Assembly: GCA_014843695.1 (NCBI GenBank)
Contig: CM026390.1
Span: forward strand, 14,639,318-14,703,317
DNA length: 64,000 bases
Origin: Archivesica marissinica
Lineage: Eukaryota; Mollusca; Bivalvia; Venerida; Vesicomyidae
Reading direction: 5' to 3'
The position numbers and the translations under genes were made by a program. Positions 28,967 through 39,175 of the stretch are shown one piece after another. Below the pieces are notes generated by a model. That model was not told where the DNA came from. It did no database searches and saw nothing but the letters and a program-made list of their open reading frames with translations. How positions within the stretch are numbered: position 1 is the stretch's first letter; the number at the start of each line of letters is the position of its first letter.

Positions 28967-31045
28967 GCTTGATCAACATGTATTTAGATACAGCAATCTA
29001 TAGTCACTTGATCAACATGTATTTAGATACAGCAATCTATAGTCACTTGATCAACATGTATTTAGATACAGCAATCTATAGTTGTTTGATCAACATGTAT
29101 TTAGATACAGCAATCTATAGTTGTTTGATCAACATGTATTTAGATACAGCAATCTATAGTCACTTGATCAACATGTATTTAGATACAGCAATCTATAGTC
29201 ACTTGATCAACATGTATTTAGATACAGCAATCTATAGTCACTTGATCAACATGTATTTAGATACAGCAATCTATAGTTGTTTGATCAACATGTATTTAGA
29301 TACAGCAATCTATAGTTGTTTGATCAACATGTATTTAGATACAGCAATCTATAGTTGTTTGATCAACATGTATTTAGATACAGCAATCTATAGTCACTTG
29401 ATCAACATGTATTTAGATACAGCAATCTATAGTCACTTGATCAACATGTATTTAGATACAGCAATCTATAGTTGTTTGATCAACATGTATTTAGATACAG
29501 CAATCTATAGTTTTTGATCAACATGTATTTAGATACAGCAATCTATAGTCACTTGATCAACATGTATTTAGATACAGCAATCTATAGTTGTTTGATCAAC
29601 ATGTATTTAGATACAGCAATCTATAGTTGTTTGATCAACATGTATTTAGATACAGCAATCTATAGTCACTTGATCAACATGTATTTAGATACAGCAATCT
29701 ATAGTTGTTTGATCAACATGTATTTAGATACAGCAATCTATAGTCACTTGATCAACATGTATTTAGATACAGCAATCTATAGTCACTTGATCAACATGTA
29801 TTTAGATACAGCAATCTATAGTCACTTGATCAACATGTATTTAGATACAGCAATCTATAGTCACTTGATCAACATGTATTTAGATACAGCAATCTATAGT
29901 CACTTGATCAACATGTATTTAGATACAGCAATCTATAGTCACTTGATCAACATGTAGTTAGATACAGCAATCTATAGTCACTTGATCAACATGTATTTAG
30001 ATACAGCAATCTATAGTCACTTGATCAACATGTATTTAGATACAGCAATCTATAGTTGTTTGATCAACATGTATTTAGATACAGCAATCTATAGTTGTTT
30101 GATCAACATGTATTTAGATACAGCAATCTATAGTTGTTTGATCAACATGTATTTAGATACAGCAATCTATAGTCACTTGATCAACATGTATTTAGATACA
30201 GCAATCTATAGTTGTTTGATCAACATGTATTTAGATACAGCAATCTATAGTCACTTGATCAACATGTATTTAGATACAGCAATCTATAGTCACTTGATCA
30301 ACATGTATTTAGATACAGCAATCTATAGTGTTTGATCAACATGTATTTAGATACAGCAATCTATAGTTTTTGATCAACATGTATTTAGATACAGCAATCT
30401 ATAGTCACTTGATCAACATGTATTTAGATACAGCAATCTATAGTCACTTGATCAACATGTATTTAGATACAGCAATCTATAGTTGTTTGATCAACATGTA
30501 TTTAGATACAGCAATCTATAGTCACTTGATCAACATGTATTTAGATACAGCAATCTATAGTTGTTTGATCAACATGTATTTAGATACAGCAATCTATAGT
30601 TGTTTGATCAACATGTATTTAGATACAGCAATCTATAGTCACTTGATCAACATGTATTTAGATACAGCAATCTATAGTTGTTTGATCAACATGTATTTAG
30701 ATACAGCAATCTATAGTTGTTTGATCAACATGTATTTAGATACAGCAATCTATAGTCACTTGATCAACATGTATTTAGATACAGCAATCTATAGTTGTTT
30801 GATCAACATGTATTTAGATACAGCAATCTATAGTCACTTGATCAACATGTATTTAGATACAGCAATCTATAGTCACTTGATCAACATGTATTTAGATACA
30901 GCAATCTATAGTTGTTTGATCAACATGTATTTAGATACAGCAATCTATAGTCGCTTGATCAACATGTATTTAGATACAGCAATCTATAGTCACTTGATCA
31001 ACATGTATTTTGATACATTAATCAACAGTCGCTTGATCAACATAC
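28967..31045 (+). repeat. 39-bp satellite array 3 (about 53 units)
   Basis: Longest 39-bp array, with two main unit types that differ in the tail (TCAC or TTGT). Because 39 is 13 codons, the forward frame reads a 13-residue repeat LINMYLDTAIYSH or ...YSC with few stops. Frames of 203, 147, 117 and 226 codons are separated by short indels (near 29510, 30330 and 30365) and one TAT to TAG change (near 29957). The right edge decays through a hybrid unit carrying the 44-bp type ATACATTAATCA and then unique sequence. I treat this as non-coding satellite. Confidence 0.95.
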
Positions 31046-31156
31046 AGTAAATTAACAGAACAAAATCTTTTTTAGATAGAATAGCTTGGATAATATTCAT
31101 TTCCTCACATATTTATGATGTTATTAAATGCATAATAAATCTGTGTTTAATTATAG

Positions 31157-31277
31157 GTACCTTGTAGTGTTGCTATTGATATGGAAGTTTTGAAACCAAA
31201 CAGATGTTTCAGTGCAGTGCAACAAATGGGTACAAGCACTTTGATAAATGATCAAAGCTGTCCTCTCCATATGGCTG
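31157..31277 (+). CDS. Candidate internal exon, unknown protein
   Basis: A 121-bp open stretch bounded by a plausible acceptor (TTAATTATAG) and a consensus donor (G|GTGAGT). Read from the first base it gives 40 codons with no stop, starting VPCSVAIDMEVLKPN and ending DQSCPLHMA plus one base. It has three cysteines and no motif I recognise. The last 36 bases and four bases of intron recur at 33057-33096 without the donor. It is on the plus strand, opposite to the GDH exon. It could be an exon of an unrecognised gene, a captured exon fragment, or a chance open stretch. Confidence 0.3.
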
Positions 31278-31437
31278 GTGAGTAAATATTATTATACTCG
31301 AACATGAAATAACAATTGTAATGTAATATAAAACTCAATGAAAGCACTCATAACTGAGGATAATACAATCAATATAACAGATGCTGCACAGTTGCTGGAA
31401 AATGATCGCATCAAAGATTTATAAGCAATTGCAGAAG

Positions 31438-31722
31438 ACGGATCTGTAGTCCATGGTAACACGCTGGACTGGTAATCCAGGGATCGCAGGTTCGATCCCC
31501 CGTCTGACCATAATAAAATTAACAGTCTTTCAGGTGGGACTTTAAACCGAGGTCTTGTGTTGGTGCTTTACACCGTGCACGTAAACGAACCAGAGGGAGA
31601 CTCTGGAATGGGTCTCTGTCTGTATCATTGCACTATCCTCCAAAAATCTAAAATTACTAACCTCTTCAGGAGGCGTTGCTCATATGGGCAACCGGTAGCG
31701 ACGATAAATATACGTAAAACAC
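31438..31722 (+). mobile_element. SINE family A, full copy
   Basis: The tRNA-like head has an A box near 31447 and a B box GGTTCGATCCCCC. Its anticodon-like arm CTGGA/TCCAG encloses loop CTGGTAA (GGT, threonine-like). A conserved body follows (TTTAAACCGAGGTCTTGTG, GCTTTACACCGTGCACG), then a 3' stem-loop GCGTTGCT...AGCGACG and ATAAATA. Three more copies lie in the window (38611, 47827 and 59449). The layout resembles molluscan V-type SINEs; I do not assign a named family. Confidence 0.8.
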
Positions 31723-32089
31723 ACAGGAAACACAGGAATTCAGGAGTGAACTATTATTCTAAAGATGTTGTCAGACCTTTGGTAATTGGTTTAAACAGTA
31801 TTTATTCCAATAAACACAACAAAATGTTACAAATTACATAAATTGTGAATGGTTTGGATTGGAAAATAAGTTTTCAGAAAACTTATATTAATTCCTCTCC
31901 AAGACCTGTGGTAATTAAAAATGTAATTGTAATTAATTTCAATTAATTATATTTATTTAAGTAATTAAATGTAATGTGTAATTGATGAATTGTTTAATTG
32001 CATGTAATTTAATTATTTACAGTTGGATATTGGATTAATCTTTAAGTGATTTTTAGTTATATTCTATTTTGCGTACACGTTTCAAGAAA
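31723..32089. other. AT-rich interspersed DNA, no gene seen
   Basis: About 370 bases of AT-rich sequence with runs of TAATT. No splice-bounded open frame and no recognised repeat. Confidence 0.6.
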
Positions 32090-32105
32090 GAAAATCAGTC
32101 ATTTA

Positions 32106-32315
32106 GTTTATACAAATTTATTTTAGCTCGATTGCGAAACAAGTTATTTCAACGTATATTAATCACTCTCGAGACCTCATTCCTGATGCAATCCATCGCC
32201 ACGAGGGAGAGAGAAGAGGCAACGTGAAATTTAAATGCCTTGCCTAAGGGCACAATCGTAACGGCTCCAGCGGGGCTCGAACTCCGGACCTTTCGCACCT
32301 GAAGCGAACGTCAGC
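32106..32315 (-). mobile_element. SINE family B with 16-bp target duplication
   Basis: On the minus strand this has a tRNA-like head with a B box (GGAGTTCGAGCCCC), then body CGTTACGATTGTGCCCTTAG, then a tail GAGTGATTAATATACGTTG...TTGTTTCGCAATCGAGC. It is flanked by a perfect 16-bp direct repeat GAAAATCAGTCATTTA (32090-32105 and 32316-32331), which confirms insertion by target-primed retrotransposition. The head is 5' truncated. Confidence 0.88.
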
Positions 32316-32635
32316 GAAAATCAGTCATTTAATTTAATCAACGTTATCTTGACTTTCTGGTACGGGTCTAATGTTGTTAAAACTTGTGGCCCAAACCATT
32401 TGTATTTTCATGCTATGTATTGTATCATTATGTGTATGACATATGTACTATTGATTTGCAATAAAATATGGTTAAATCAATTGACAATTACATTTCAATT
32501 ACTCTGGTTCTCACTACTGTTCGACTTATACAAGTAAAAATAAAACATGATAGTATGTAGTGAACCTGCAGCTTCATGAAGTGTGCAAAATAGAATAACT
32601 TCAAAATATTCTAAAACTCAACCAACAATCTTTAA

Positions 32636-32871
32636 CCCATTCAACACCAAGTAACTCACAAGGACTGGTCCATGATATTTTTAGACCAATAAATTAATAA
32701 CAAAATTACATTTGGATCAGTTCATTTATCAAAATGGGTAATCTTTTTCCTAAAAATAGTTATATTACTTGAAAAAAGTGCAGATCCTGATGAGACGGCT
32801 CGTCATGAGCCGGCTCATCTGGATCTACACTTTTTTGTAAGCCAATTTAGAGGTCTGTGGTGTTGAAAGGG
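32636..32871 (+). mobile_element. piggyBac-like MITE, copy 1
   Basis: 236 bp flanked by TTAA on both sides (32632-32635, 32872-32875), with terminal inverted repeats CCCATTCAACACCA and TGGTGTTGAAAGGG. The TTAA target and CCC start are the signature of piggyBac-type transposons. There is no transposase, so it is non-autonomous. The centre holds a palindromic GAGCCGGCTC motif. A second copy in reverse orientation is at 33533-33798. Confidence 0.85.
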
Positions 32872-33013
32872 TTAAACACGCATTTGACATGATTTGTCAA
32901 CATTTAACGACATTACATCGCAAAAAGCACAAAAAGAGCATTTGTTCACGTATAAATGCATTGCTACTACAAATACATTCGAACACTAACATTGAATCAA
33001 TAAACAGTGTTTT

Positions 33014-33199
33014 GTGGTCTACAAACTTTCAAAAGTGAAGGTAGGATTTCATATAATGATAAATGATCAAAGCTGTCCTCTCCATATGGCTGGTGATACT
33101 ATGGTGGTACTCTATTCCAATTATTTTTCTATCATTTGTAAATATTTATCTGTTAATGTATCTTCAACTTGTTTTGATGTTGTAAATAATTACCTGTAA
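33014..33199 (+). other. Open stretch with duplicated exon fragment
   Basis: Bases 33057-33096 repeat 31242-31281 exactly (40 bp), including the codons for INDQSCPLHMAG. The open frame runs on for about 35 codons (DTMVVLYSNYF...) to a stop at 33197-33199, because the donor GTGAGT of the first copy is GTGATA here. The frame has no ATG near its start (it opens at TTG). This is a partial duplicate of the candidate exon at 31157, or a shared dispersed fragment. Function unknown. Confidence 0.4.
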
Positions 33200-33528
33200 A
33201 TTATGACAGCCTACGGTTCTTACAGTACATAGAGCAGTAGCACCTACGCTCGGCATATTTGTCCATTTACATCCGTATTTAAAATATTTATATAGTTCTA
33301 GGCTAATTTCGCTGACAGAGCTGAAGCATGGTTTAATAGCATTCCGTTGTGTGCATCGGTAGCCTGATGCAACTGTCACATGACTGATCCAGCAGACGAA
33401 TATAAACAAACAAATAATTGGGAGAATATTTCCACAGAAACTAATACGGTGTATGAGCAATTCAGGTAGCTATCAGAATTTTTAAAAACTACACCTAACC
33501 TGAAAAATAGTTTCTATACCATTCCTGA
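33200..33528. other. No feature recognised
   Basis: About 330 bases between the exon-like fragment and the second piggyBac-like MITE. A 98-codon minus-strand frame covers 33164-33460 but shows no family motif and no splice sites in phase. Confidence 0.5.
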
Positions 33529-33532
33529 TTAA

Positions 33533-33798
33533 CCCTTTCAACACCACAGACCTCTAAATTGGCTTACAAAAATGTGTAGATCCAGATGAGCCGGCTCATG
33601 ACGAGCCGGCTCATGACGAGCCGGCTCATGACGAGCCGTCTCATCAGGATCTGCACTTTTTTCAAGTAATATAACTATTTTTAGAATTTTTTTTACCCAT
33701 TTTGATAAATGAACTGATCCAAATGTAATTTTGTTATTAATTTATTGGTCTAAAAATATCATGGACCAGTCCATGTCAGTTACTTGGTGTTGAAAGGG
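33533..33798 (-). mobile_element. piggyBac-like MITE, copy 2, expanded
   Basis: 266 bp between TTAA duplications (33529-33532, 33799-33802) with terminal inverted repeats CCCTTTCAACACCA and TGGTGTTGAAAGGG. It is the reverse complement of the copy at 32636-32871. The difference in length is mostly an expansion of a 15-bp internal unit (GACGAGCCGGCTCAT), present about three times here. Confidence 0.87.
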
Positions 33799-33802
33799 TT
33801 AA

Positions 33803-34434
33803 GATCAATAAGTGTTTTTATTCAATGATGTACTATATCAAAATAAGATATTCAACAAGTTATGGTGGATAAATAAAAAATAACAAGTACACCATGCATA
33901 GGTGCCCTGAGGTCTTGAGTTCATCATACAAACAGGTGCCGTTGCGATAGCTGAATTAAGCAGCAAGGTCATGTGATGAAGTTAAAACTGTCAACAAGAG
34001 TTTTTTGAAAGTTGTTTGCACGACTCAAGAAAATAATAATATACGGGCAAGTGCAATTAATTAACATTTTATACCGGCCATTACAGGGTTCAGTCTAGGT
34101 CAGAAGTTTTGGGAGAAGTGAGAAAGCGCGTGATCGCTTCCTTAAATGATGTTCTTTAATATACCTCTGCAAAATAGGGTTAAAATGCAGAGTACAACCA
34201 TTAAATACAACATTTGAATAGAAGGAGTGCTTTATAATGGGCCAGTGCATCTTACTAGACAAAATTTTGTTTGAAAATCGTAAAAATCAAAAACAATTTT
34301 TTTTAGGGAGAAGTCAGGGTCCCTAGGGCGACAATTTCGCCCCACATCACCCTCTAAACTGATCCCTGCCATTATGTGGGATTTACGCCGAGCACACATG
34401 TAGGTTCCATCACTCTATACGGTATATATATTAT
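33803..34434. other. AT-rich DNA, no gene seen
   Basis: About 630 bases without open frames of note. It contains poly-A and poly-T runs and no repeat I could match elsewhere in the window. Confidence 0.5.
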
Positions 34435-34587
34435 ACAGTTATTTCATGGGTGTTTGGGGAACAGTCAAAACTATTGTCCCGAGGTATCAGGGAAGACTTT
34501 CGAACTGTTGCCCGAGGCCGTTATGTCTTCCCTGATACCGAGGGACAATAGTTTTGAATGTTCCCCAAACACCCATGAAATAACTGT
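34435..34587. repeat. Long foldback palindrome (63-bp arms)
   Basis: The left arm, 34435-34497 (ACAGTTATTTCATGGGTG...), pairs with the right arm, 34525-34587 (...CACCCATGAAATAACTGT), with a few mismatches and a 27-base loop that contains CGAACTGTTGCCCGAGG. Related AACAGTTCGAACTGTT palindromes follow at 35025-35040. It is probably a foldback transposon relic. Confidence 0.85.
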
Positions 34588-34588
34588 T

Positions 34589-35123
34589 TTATTACCTAAT
34601 GCTTTATAACGTTTTTTGTACTCAGAGAGTCCCTATTTTCTAATAAAACATTGAGTTCATCCTCAGTCATGTCTTCAAACCTAGCCTGGGCCATAATTCA
34701 AGATAAATTTCTGTTTTTCCCAGTTTGTCGGCTTAAGACTAATCAATCATCATTTGTAAACGCTTGGTTTTGGTCTAAAAGCCGATACGCCAGTAAGTAT
34801 GCAATAAAATACGGAAAGGAATTAATGAACAGAAAGGAGGGCTTCACATAATGTATATCGATGACTTCAAGCGCAGTCAGAGCTAAAATGTATTCGGGAC
34901 GTATTTTTTACTTTGACTTCCATAACACCCTATTGCGCATCCTACTGCGCACAGTGAAAGCATACTCAAGAGTATGATTGGTTCAAAAGTCTAGTATGAA
35001 ACAGTTCAAACTATTGCCCGGTCAACAGTTCGAACTGTTGCCCAGACCTAAGCGAAGGATAAAAAATGCAATGAAACGGGCAAAAATAACGAATTACAAG
35101 TTATATAGAGCATTAGGTAATAA
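34589..35123. mobile_element. Possible MITE with 22-24-bp inverted ends
   Basis: TTATTACCTAATGCTTTATA at 34589 faces the near complement GAGCATTAGGTAATAA ending at 35123. The ~535-bp interior codes for nothing recognised. The left end abuts the foldback palindrome, so both may belong to one larger element. The target duplication is unclear. Confidence 0.5.
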
Positions 35124-35147
35124 ATAATATATATAACATTGTGACAG

Positions 35148-35690
35148 CAGCAACAATCGCAGCATCAGTCGAAATATCATTCTCACAAACAACAGTCGCA
35201 GCTATGTGCACAGGAACAACAGTCGCATTATCACTGTGAGAGCACTGACAGCAGCATTAGGTCACAGCATCACTGTGACAGCAGCATCACTGTGACAGCA
35301 GCATCACTGTGACAGCAGCATTAGGACACAGCATCACTGTAACAGCAACATTCGGTCACAGCATCACTGTGACAGCAGCATTAGGTCACAGCATCACTGT
35401 GACAGCATCATTACTGTGACAGCAGCATTAGGTCACAGCATCACTGTGACAGCATCATTAGGTCACAGCATCACTGTGACAGCAGCATTAGGTCACAGCA
35501 TCACTGTGACAGCAGCATTACTGTGACAGCAGCATTAGGTCACATCATCAATGTGACAGCAGCATTACTGTGACAGCAGCATTAGGTCACATCATCAATG
35601 TGACAGCAGCATTAGGTCACAGCATCACTGTGGCAGCAGCATTAGGTCACAGCATCACTGTGACAGCGGCAATAGTCACAACATCACATA
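35148..35690 (+). repeat. CAG-rich 30-bp minisatellite
   Basis: Irregular tandem array built from GACAGCAGCATTAGGTCACA plus GCATCACTGT (30 bp) and a shorter GACAGCAGCATCACTGT form. The mix of long and short units and internal TCACTGTGA palindromes suggests slippage. It lies about 250 bp downstream of the GDH exon, inside what should be its intron. Confidence 0.9.
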
Positions 35691-35787
35691 TAATGTCAAT
35701 AATTGTTGAACATAGCAAACTCTAGCTGGATGCCTTCGAAAATCACAAACATGATCAAATGTTTCATTACTTTCATATATTTATGCT

Positions 35788-35911
35788 TATGTATATCCCC
35801 GCGAGGGGTTCGACATTAGAGGTAGATAGATATAGATAGATTTTACTCATCCTTTTAACTTCATTACAAGAGTGATTAATATAAGTTGAAATAACTTGTT
35901 TCGCAATCATG
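35788..35911 (+). mobile_element. Fused SINE 3' tails
   Basis: CCCCGCGAGGGGTTCGACAT matches the 3' part of SINE family E (39137-39160). It is followed by a GATA-rich spacer and then GAGTGATTAATATAAGTTG...TTGTTTCGCAATC, the common tail of families B and C. No tRNA head remains. Confidence 0.65.
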
Positions 35912-35938
35912 TATATAATGTATAAACAATGAACATAC

Positions 35939-36341
35939 CTCCTTTGCAAGGGGTCCTATGTTGACTATGCTGAGCTCGCCATGCTTCGATGATCTCAATT
36001 TCTCCGTTGTCGCGCTTGATTGGAAACGAGAACTTGACCAAGTGATTAACTGGCTTTATCATTTTCAGAATGTTCTTTACTTTCAGCTCCTTTTCATCTC
36101 TACTGATTTTCTTGCCAGGTAAGTCATCTGCCAACTTGTCCATCACCAAATTGGCAGCCTTGTCAAAGAAATAATCAACTGTTGCTGAAAAGCCTAGCTC
36201 TCCAGTTTGGGTTTCTGTGGACATGCATCTTTTTGAATTTATCACATTTGTGCCAGTCAAATAGGATGATTTTACCAATGTCTCTTGCACATTTGCTCTT
36301 TGGGCAATTCGCACCAAATCGGAGGAAGCACGTCGCAACAT
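35939..36341 (-). CDS. Mitochondrial glutamate dehydrogenase, first coding exon
   Basis: This encodes the N-terminal 134 residues of an NAD(P)-linked glutamate dehydrogenase, the mitochondrial matrix enzyme that converts glutamate to 2-oxoglutarate and ammonium. The chosen start is the ATG at 36341 (MLRRASSDLVRIAQRAN...), which opens an arginine-rich, acid-poor presequence typical of mitochondrial import. The conserved FFDKAANLV...KLADDL segment follows, then KMIKPVNHLVKFSFPIKRD and AWRAQHSQHRTPCKGG, the family's N-terminal substrate-domain signature. The exon ends in phase 1 at a donor AG|GTATGT (intron starts at 35938). Twenty bases upstream of the ATG a pyrimidine-rich tract ends TTTTAG (36359), so a separate 5' UTR exon is likely. 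No ATG precedes it in frame. The next exon (continuing GIRYS... in relatives) was not found between 35.9 kb and the satellite, so the gene is either split by a very long intron or cut off here. Confidence 0.9.
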
Positions 36342-36374
36342 CGTGTTTGCCCCTTTCTCTAAAATATTAAGCAA

Positions 36375-36944
36375 AAATTAGAAAATAAAAAGATCACTTC
36401 TGTTCTCTCATCCGACCTTGGCTGTTTATCGGTCATGGAGGTGTGTCTACCACGTGGTAATAATAGACCAATCAAATACAGTGTACTATAATAAAGTTAA
36501 GCATTTGATGATGTCACATTAAATACACGGAAATACGGTTTGGACACCGTCTTGACCCATATTCTTATAAACAGGTAAACAAACATTAAAACCGTTCATT
36601 ATAAAACCACCGGTTTAGCGTATTTTGGCAATATACTACCTTCAACATACTCTGTTTACTTTGGTAGGTTGTTTTGTAACTGTATTCTATCCGTATTTTA
36701 TATAACTACTGATAACAAGTGAATATTAGAGAGTAAACACGAATTCACGTACTTGTTTCGTCTATAAACCCCTTTCGTCTAACGATGATTTCGGGTAGTA
36801 ACATATTCATCCACATATGCTGGGTACTCCCAGCACACACTACTGAGTATGACAGGGTGGCGTTGGTCGGGGACCGTTGATAACCATCTCATTTGAGACA
36901 CAGAATGTTGAAAATAACCACATACTAAGGTCAAAATCTACCTA
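36375..36944. other. Upstream region of GDH exon
   Basis: About 570 AT-rich bases upstream of the GDH acceptor. No other exon or repeat recognised, apart from short CCTACC/CACCCA runs near 36940. A 5' UTR exon or promoter may lie here, but I see no firm motif. Confidence 0.4.
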
Positions 36945-38090
36945 CCTACCCACCCACCCATGAATTTTATACAGAAGGGATAACCTATAGTCAATACGCC
37001 GTTGATCTAGTCTGCATAGATTTAGGGAATGTAGCATGTCTGTAATACTAGAGGTACGATAGAAGTCAGCCTTTATCCAACGGGCTGCTCTTCACTGGAC
37101 ACATTCATATGGTCTATCAATGTTTGGGACAACCAGATATCGGAGCCATATTCAAGCTGGGGTCTCACTAGTGTCTGGTAAGCCATGGACTTAAGGGGTT
37201 CGTATTTGACCTGGAGGTTTCTACGTAGGAATCTTAATGTTTGGTTTGCTTTCTTAGTTGACTTTTTTATGTGAGTGTCCCACGACAGGTTATTTGAGAT
37301 ATCCACACCAAGGTATTTGGCTGAGGTGACCGACTCAAGTAGGACTCCATGAAGTTCATATTGACTGGGAATAGGATGTTTCCTTCTGGTGACGTGGATA
37401 ACTTGACATTTGGAGGTGTTAAATTCCATGTCCCACTCCAACTCCCACTCTTCTAATCGTTTTGGCGTGTGACCGATTCATTTGCAGATGCTAGATAGAC
37501 TGCAGTATCATCTGCAAAGATACGGACTTTGGAACTGATGTTTTGTGGGAGGTCGTTTATATAGGCTAGGAAAAGCAGGGCTCCAAGTACGGATCCCTGT
37601 GAGACTCCAGAGGAATGGCATCTGAATTAATACCATTAATGACAACTGACTGGAGTCTATTATCTCGAAAACTCTTAAGCCGCCGTAATGTTTGACCTCT
37701 GACTCCATAGTCATGCATTTTTAGTAGTACTTTCTCGCGATTGACCTTATCGAAAGCCTTACTGAAGTATAATAGGATGAGATCTAGCTGATGCTTATTG
37801 TAGACAGAGGTAATCAAGTCATTGATTAGCATTACTAATTGGGTCACGCATGGCCGTTTTTCTCTAAAACCATGCTGCAAATGGTACAGAATACTGTGGT
37901 TAGTGAAGTGTTTTACTATTGAGGAGGAAACTACTAAGTATATATTCTAGAACCTTGCATAGAACACATGTCAGTGAGATAGGCCTATAGTTGGCGGGGT
38001 GTGACTTGTCCCCTTTTTGTAAATGGGAGCAACATTTACTGACTTCCACTGGGCCGGCAGTGACCCTTCGTTGAGGGGAGGGAGGCCATT
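36945..38090 (-). pseudogene. LINE reverse transcriptase fragment, decayed
   Basis: Read right to left this gives an ordered reverse transcriptase in shifting frames. SLPAQWKSVNVAP and KGDKSHPANYRPISLTCVLCK come first (38080-37930), then QHGFREKRPCVTQLV and LLYFSKAFDKV (37880-37750). GVSQGSVLGALLF and RIFADDTAVYLA, carrying the catalytic FADD box, lie at 37610-37480. Then come NTSKCQVIHV, SAKYLGVDISNNLSW and LVRPQLEYGSDIW, and finally the thumb/C-terminal RAARWIKADFYRTSS to LDQRRIDYRLSLLYKI, ending about 36945. There are at least four frameshifts and an in-frame TGA (VQ*RAARW). There is no endonuclease, RNase H or ORF1, so it is 5' truncated. It belongs to the jockey/CR1-type non-LTR elements, but the exact clade is uncertain. 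Confidence 0.9.
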
Positions 38091-38169
38091 CCAATGTAAT
38101 GGGTTAATATAGTTAATATGGTGCGTGTGACCTAAATGTTACTAATGCATTCAATTACTTATGTACATT

Positions 38170-38365
38170 GTATGTTTTATTGATGCCAAGCACCTTGTGT
38201 GGACCTTGACATGATTTGTTGACAGGCTTAGCAGACTTAAGTCACTAACCAGTACTGAGATGCCTCACTCAATGACACTATATGTGCCCCAAACTAGTAT
38301 CAAGCCCGGGACCCTTTGAATCCAAATAAGACACTCTACCATTGGACAATGGACGACACACTAAG
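38170..38365 (-). mobile_element. SINE family E, minus copy
   Basis: On the minus strand a tRNA-like head (CCAATGGTAGAGTGTC, then TCCCGGGCTTGATAC) is followed by GTGTCATTGAGTGAGGCA and TCAGTACTGGTTAGTGACTT. The same body is at 38964-39175 on the plus strand, and the two have diverged. Confidence 0.7.
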
Positions 38366-38610
38366 TAATTCTCTGAACCATATAACCTATATACAATCGT
38401 AGGAACAGATATTGCGTCTAACTACTCGTAAATTTCAAGATTATGTGACACTTGGGTGTGTCATTCTATATGAGTAATGCATAATTGCGTTTGTTTACCT
38501 GTTAGTCTCGTTTTGGCGAAAGTAGGTCAAAACGGTGCGCACTATATAAACCGTGTTTCCGTGTATTTTACCTATATGCTCGGTCAAACACCACTAAATT
38601 TACACACACA

Positions 38611-38838
38611 GGCTGATCTGTAGTAGAGTGGTTAACACGTTGGATTGGTAATCCAGAGATCGCTAGTTCGATCCCCCGTCTGACCCTAATAAAATTAACA
38701 TTCTTTCAGATGAGACATTAAACCGAGGTCTTGTGTCGGTGCTTTACACCGTGCACGTAAAAGAACCAGAGGGAGACTCTGGAATGAGTCTCTGTCTGTA
38801 TCATTGCACTATCCTCCAAAGTCTAAAATGACTAAAAT
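38611..38838 (+). mobile_element. SINE family A, copy 2
   Basis: tRNA-like head with A box (TAGTAGAGTGGTTAACACG), arm TTGGATTGGTAATCCAG and B box (AGTTCGATCCCCC), then the family A body. It stops after CACTATCCTCCAAAGTC and lacks the 3' stem-loop present in the copy at 31438. Confidence 0.8.
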
Positions 38839-38963
38839 TTACAAATCCCATGATGATTGTGAGCAGTATCAATGGAACGATGTTGGTGATCTTTGAGAGC
38901 AGTATAGAAAGACAGGACAAACAAATATACTGGTCATACTTTTCCTGGAACGTAATAAGTGGT

Positions 38964-39175
38964 GTGTGGCGTCCGTGGTCCAGTGGTAGAGCGTCGGATT
39001 TGGAATCGAACGGTCCCGGGTTCGATACTCGGTCAGGCCACGTATGTAGTGTCATTGAGCAAGGCACCTCACACACATTGCTTAGTACTGGTTAATCGCT
39101 TAGGTCGGCTAAGCCTGCCCAGGAAAACATGTCTAAGTCCCCGCGAGGGGTTTGACATTAAAGGAACATACATAC
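38964..39175 (+). mobile_element. SINE family E, plus copy
   Basis: tRNA-like head (CGTGGTCCAGTGGTAGAGCG, then GGTCCCGGGTTCGATACTC), body CATTGAGCAAGGCACCTCAC, a stem GCTTAGGTCGGCTAAGC, then CCCCGCGAGGGG and a tail of CATA repeats. It is followed by a run of 13 C near 39211. Confidence 0.78.

Noticed and set aside
31438..31512. Functional tRNA-Thr gene
   Set aside because: The tRNA-like head is continuous with a SINE body found four times in the window, and the acceptor stem does not pair.
31050..35900. Second GDH exon (GIRYS ... VPFGGAKAG block)
   Set aside because: I scanned the minus strand for the conserved glycine-rich block and found nothing that fits.
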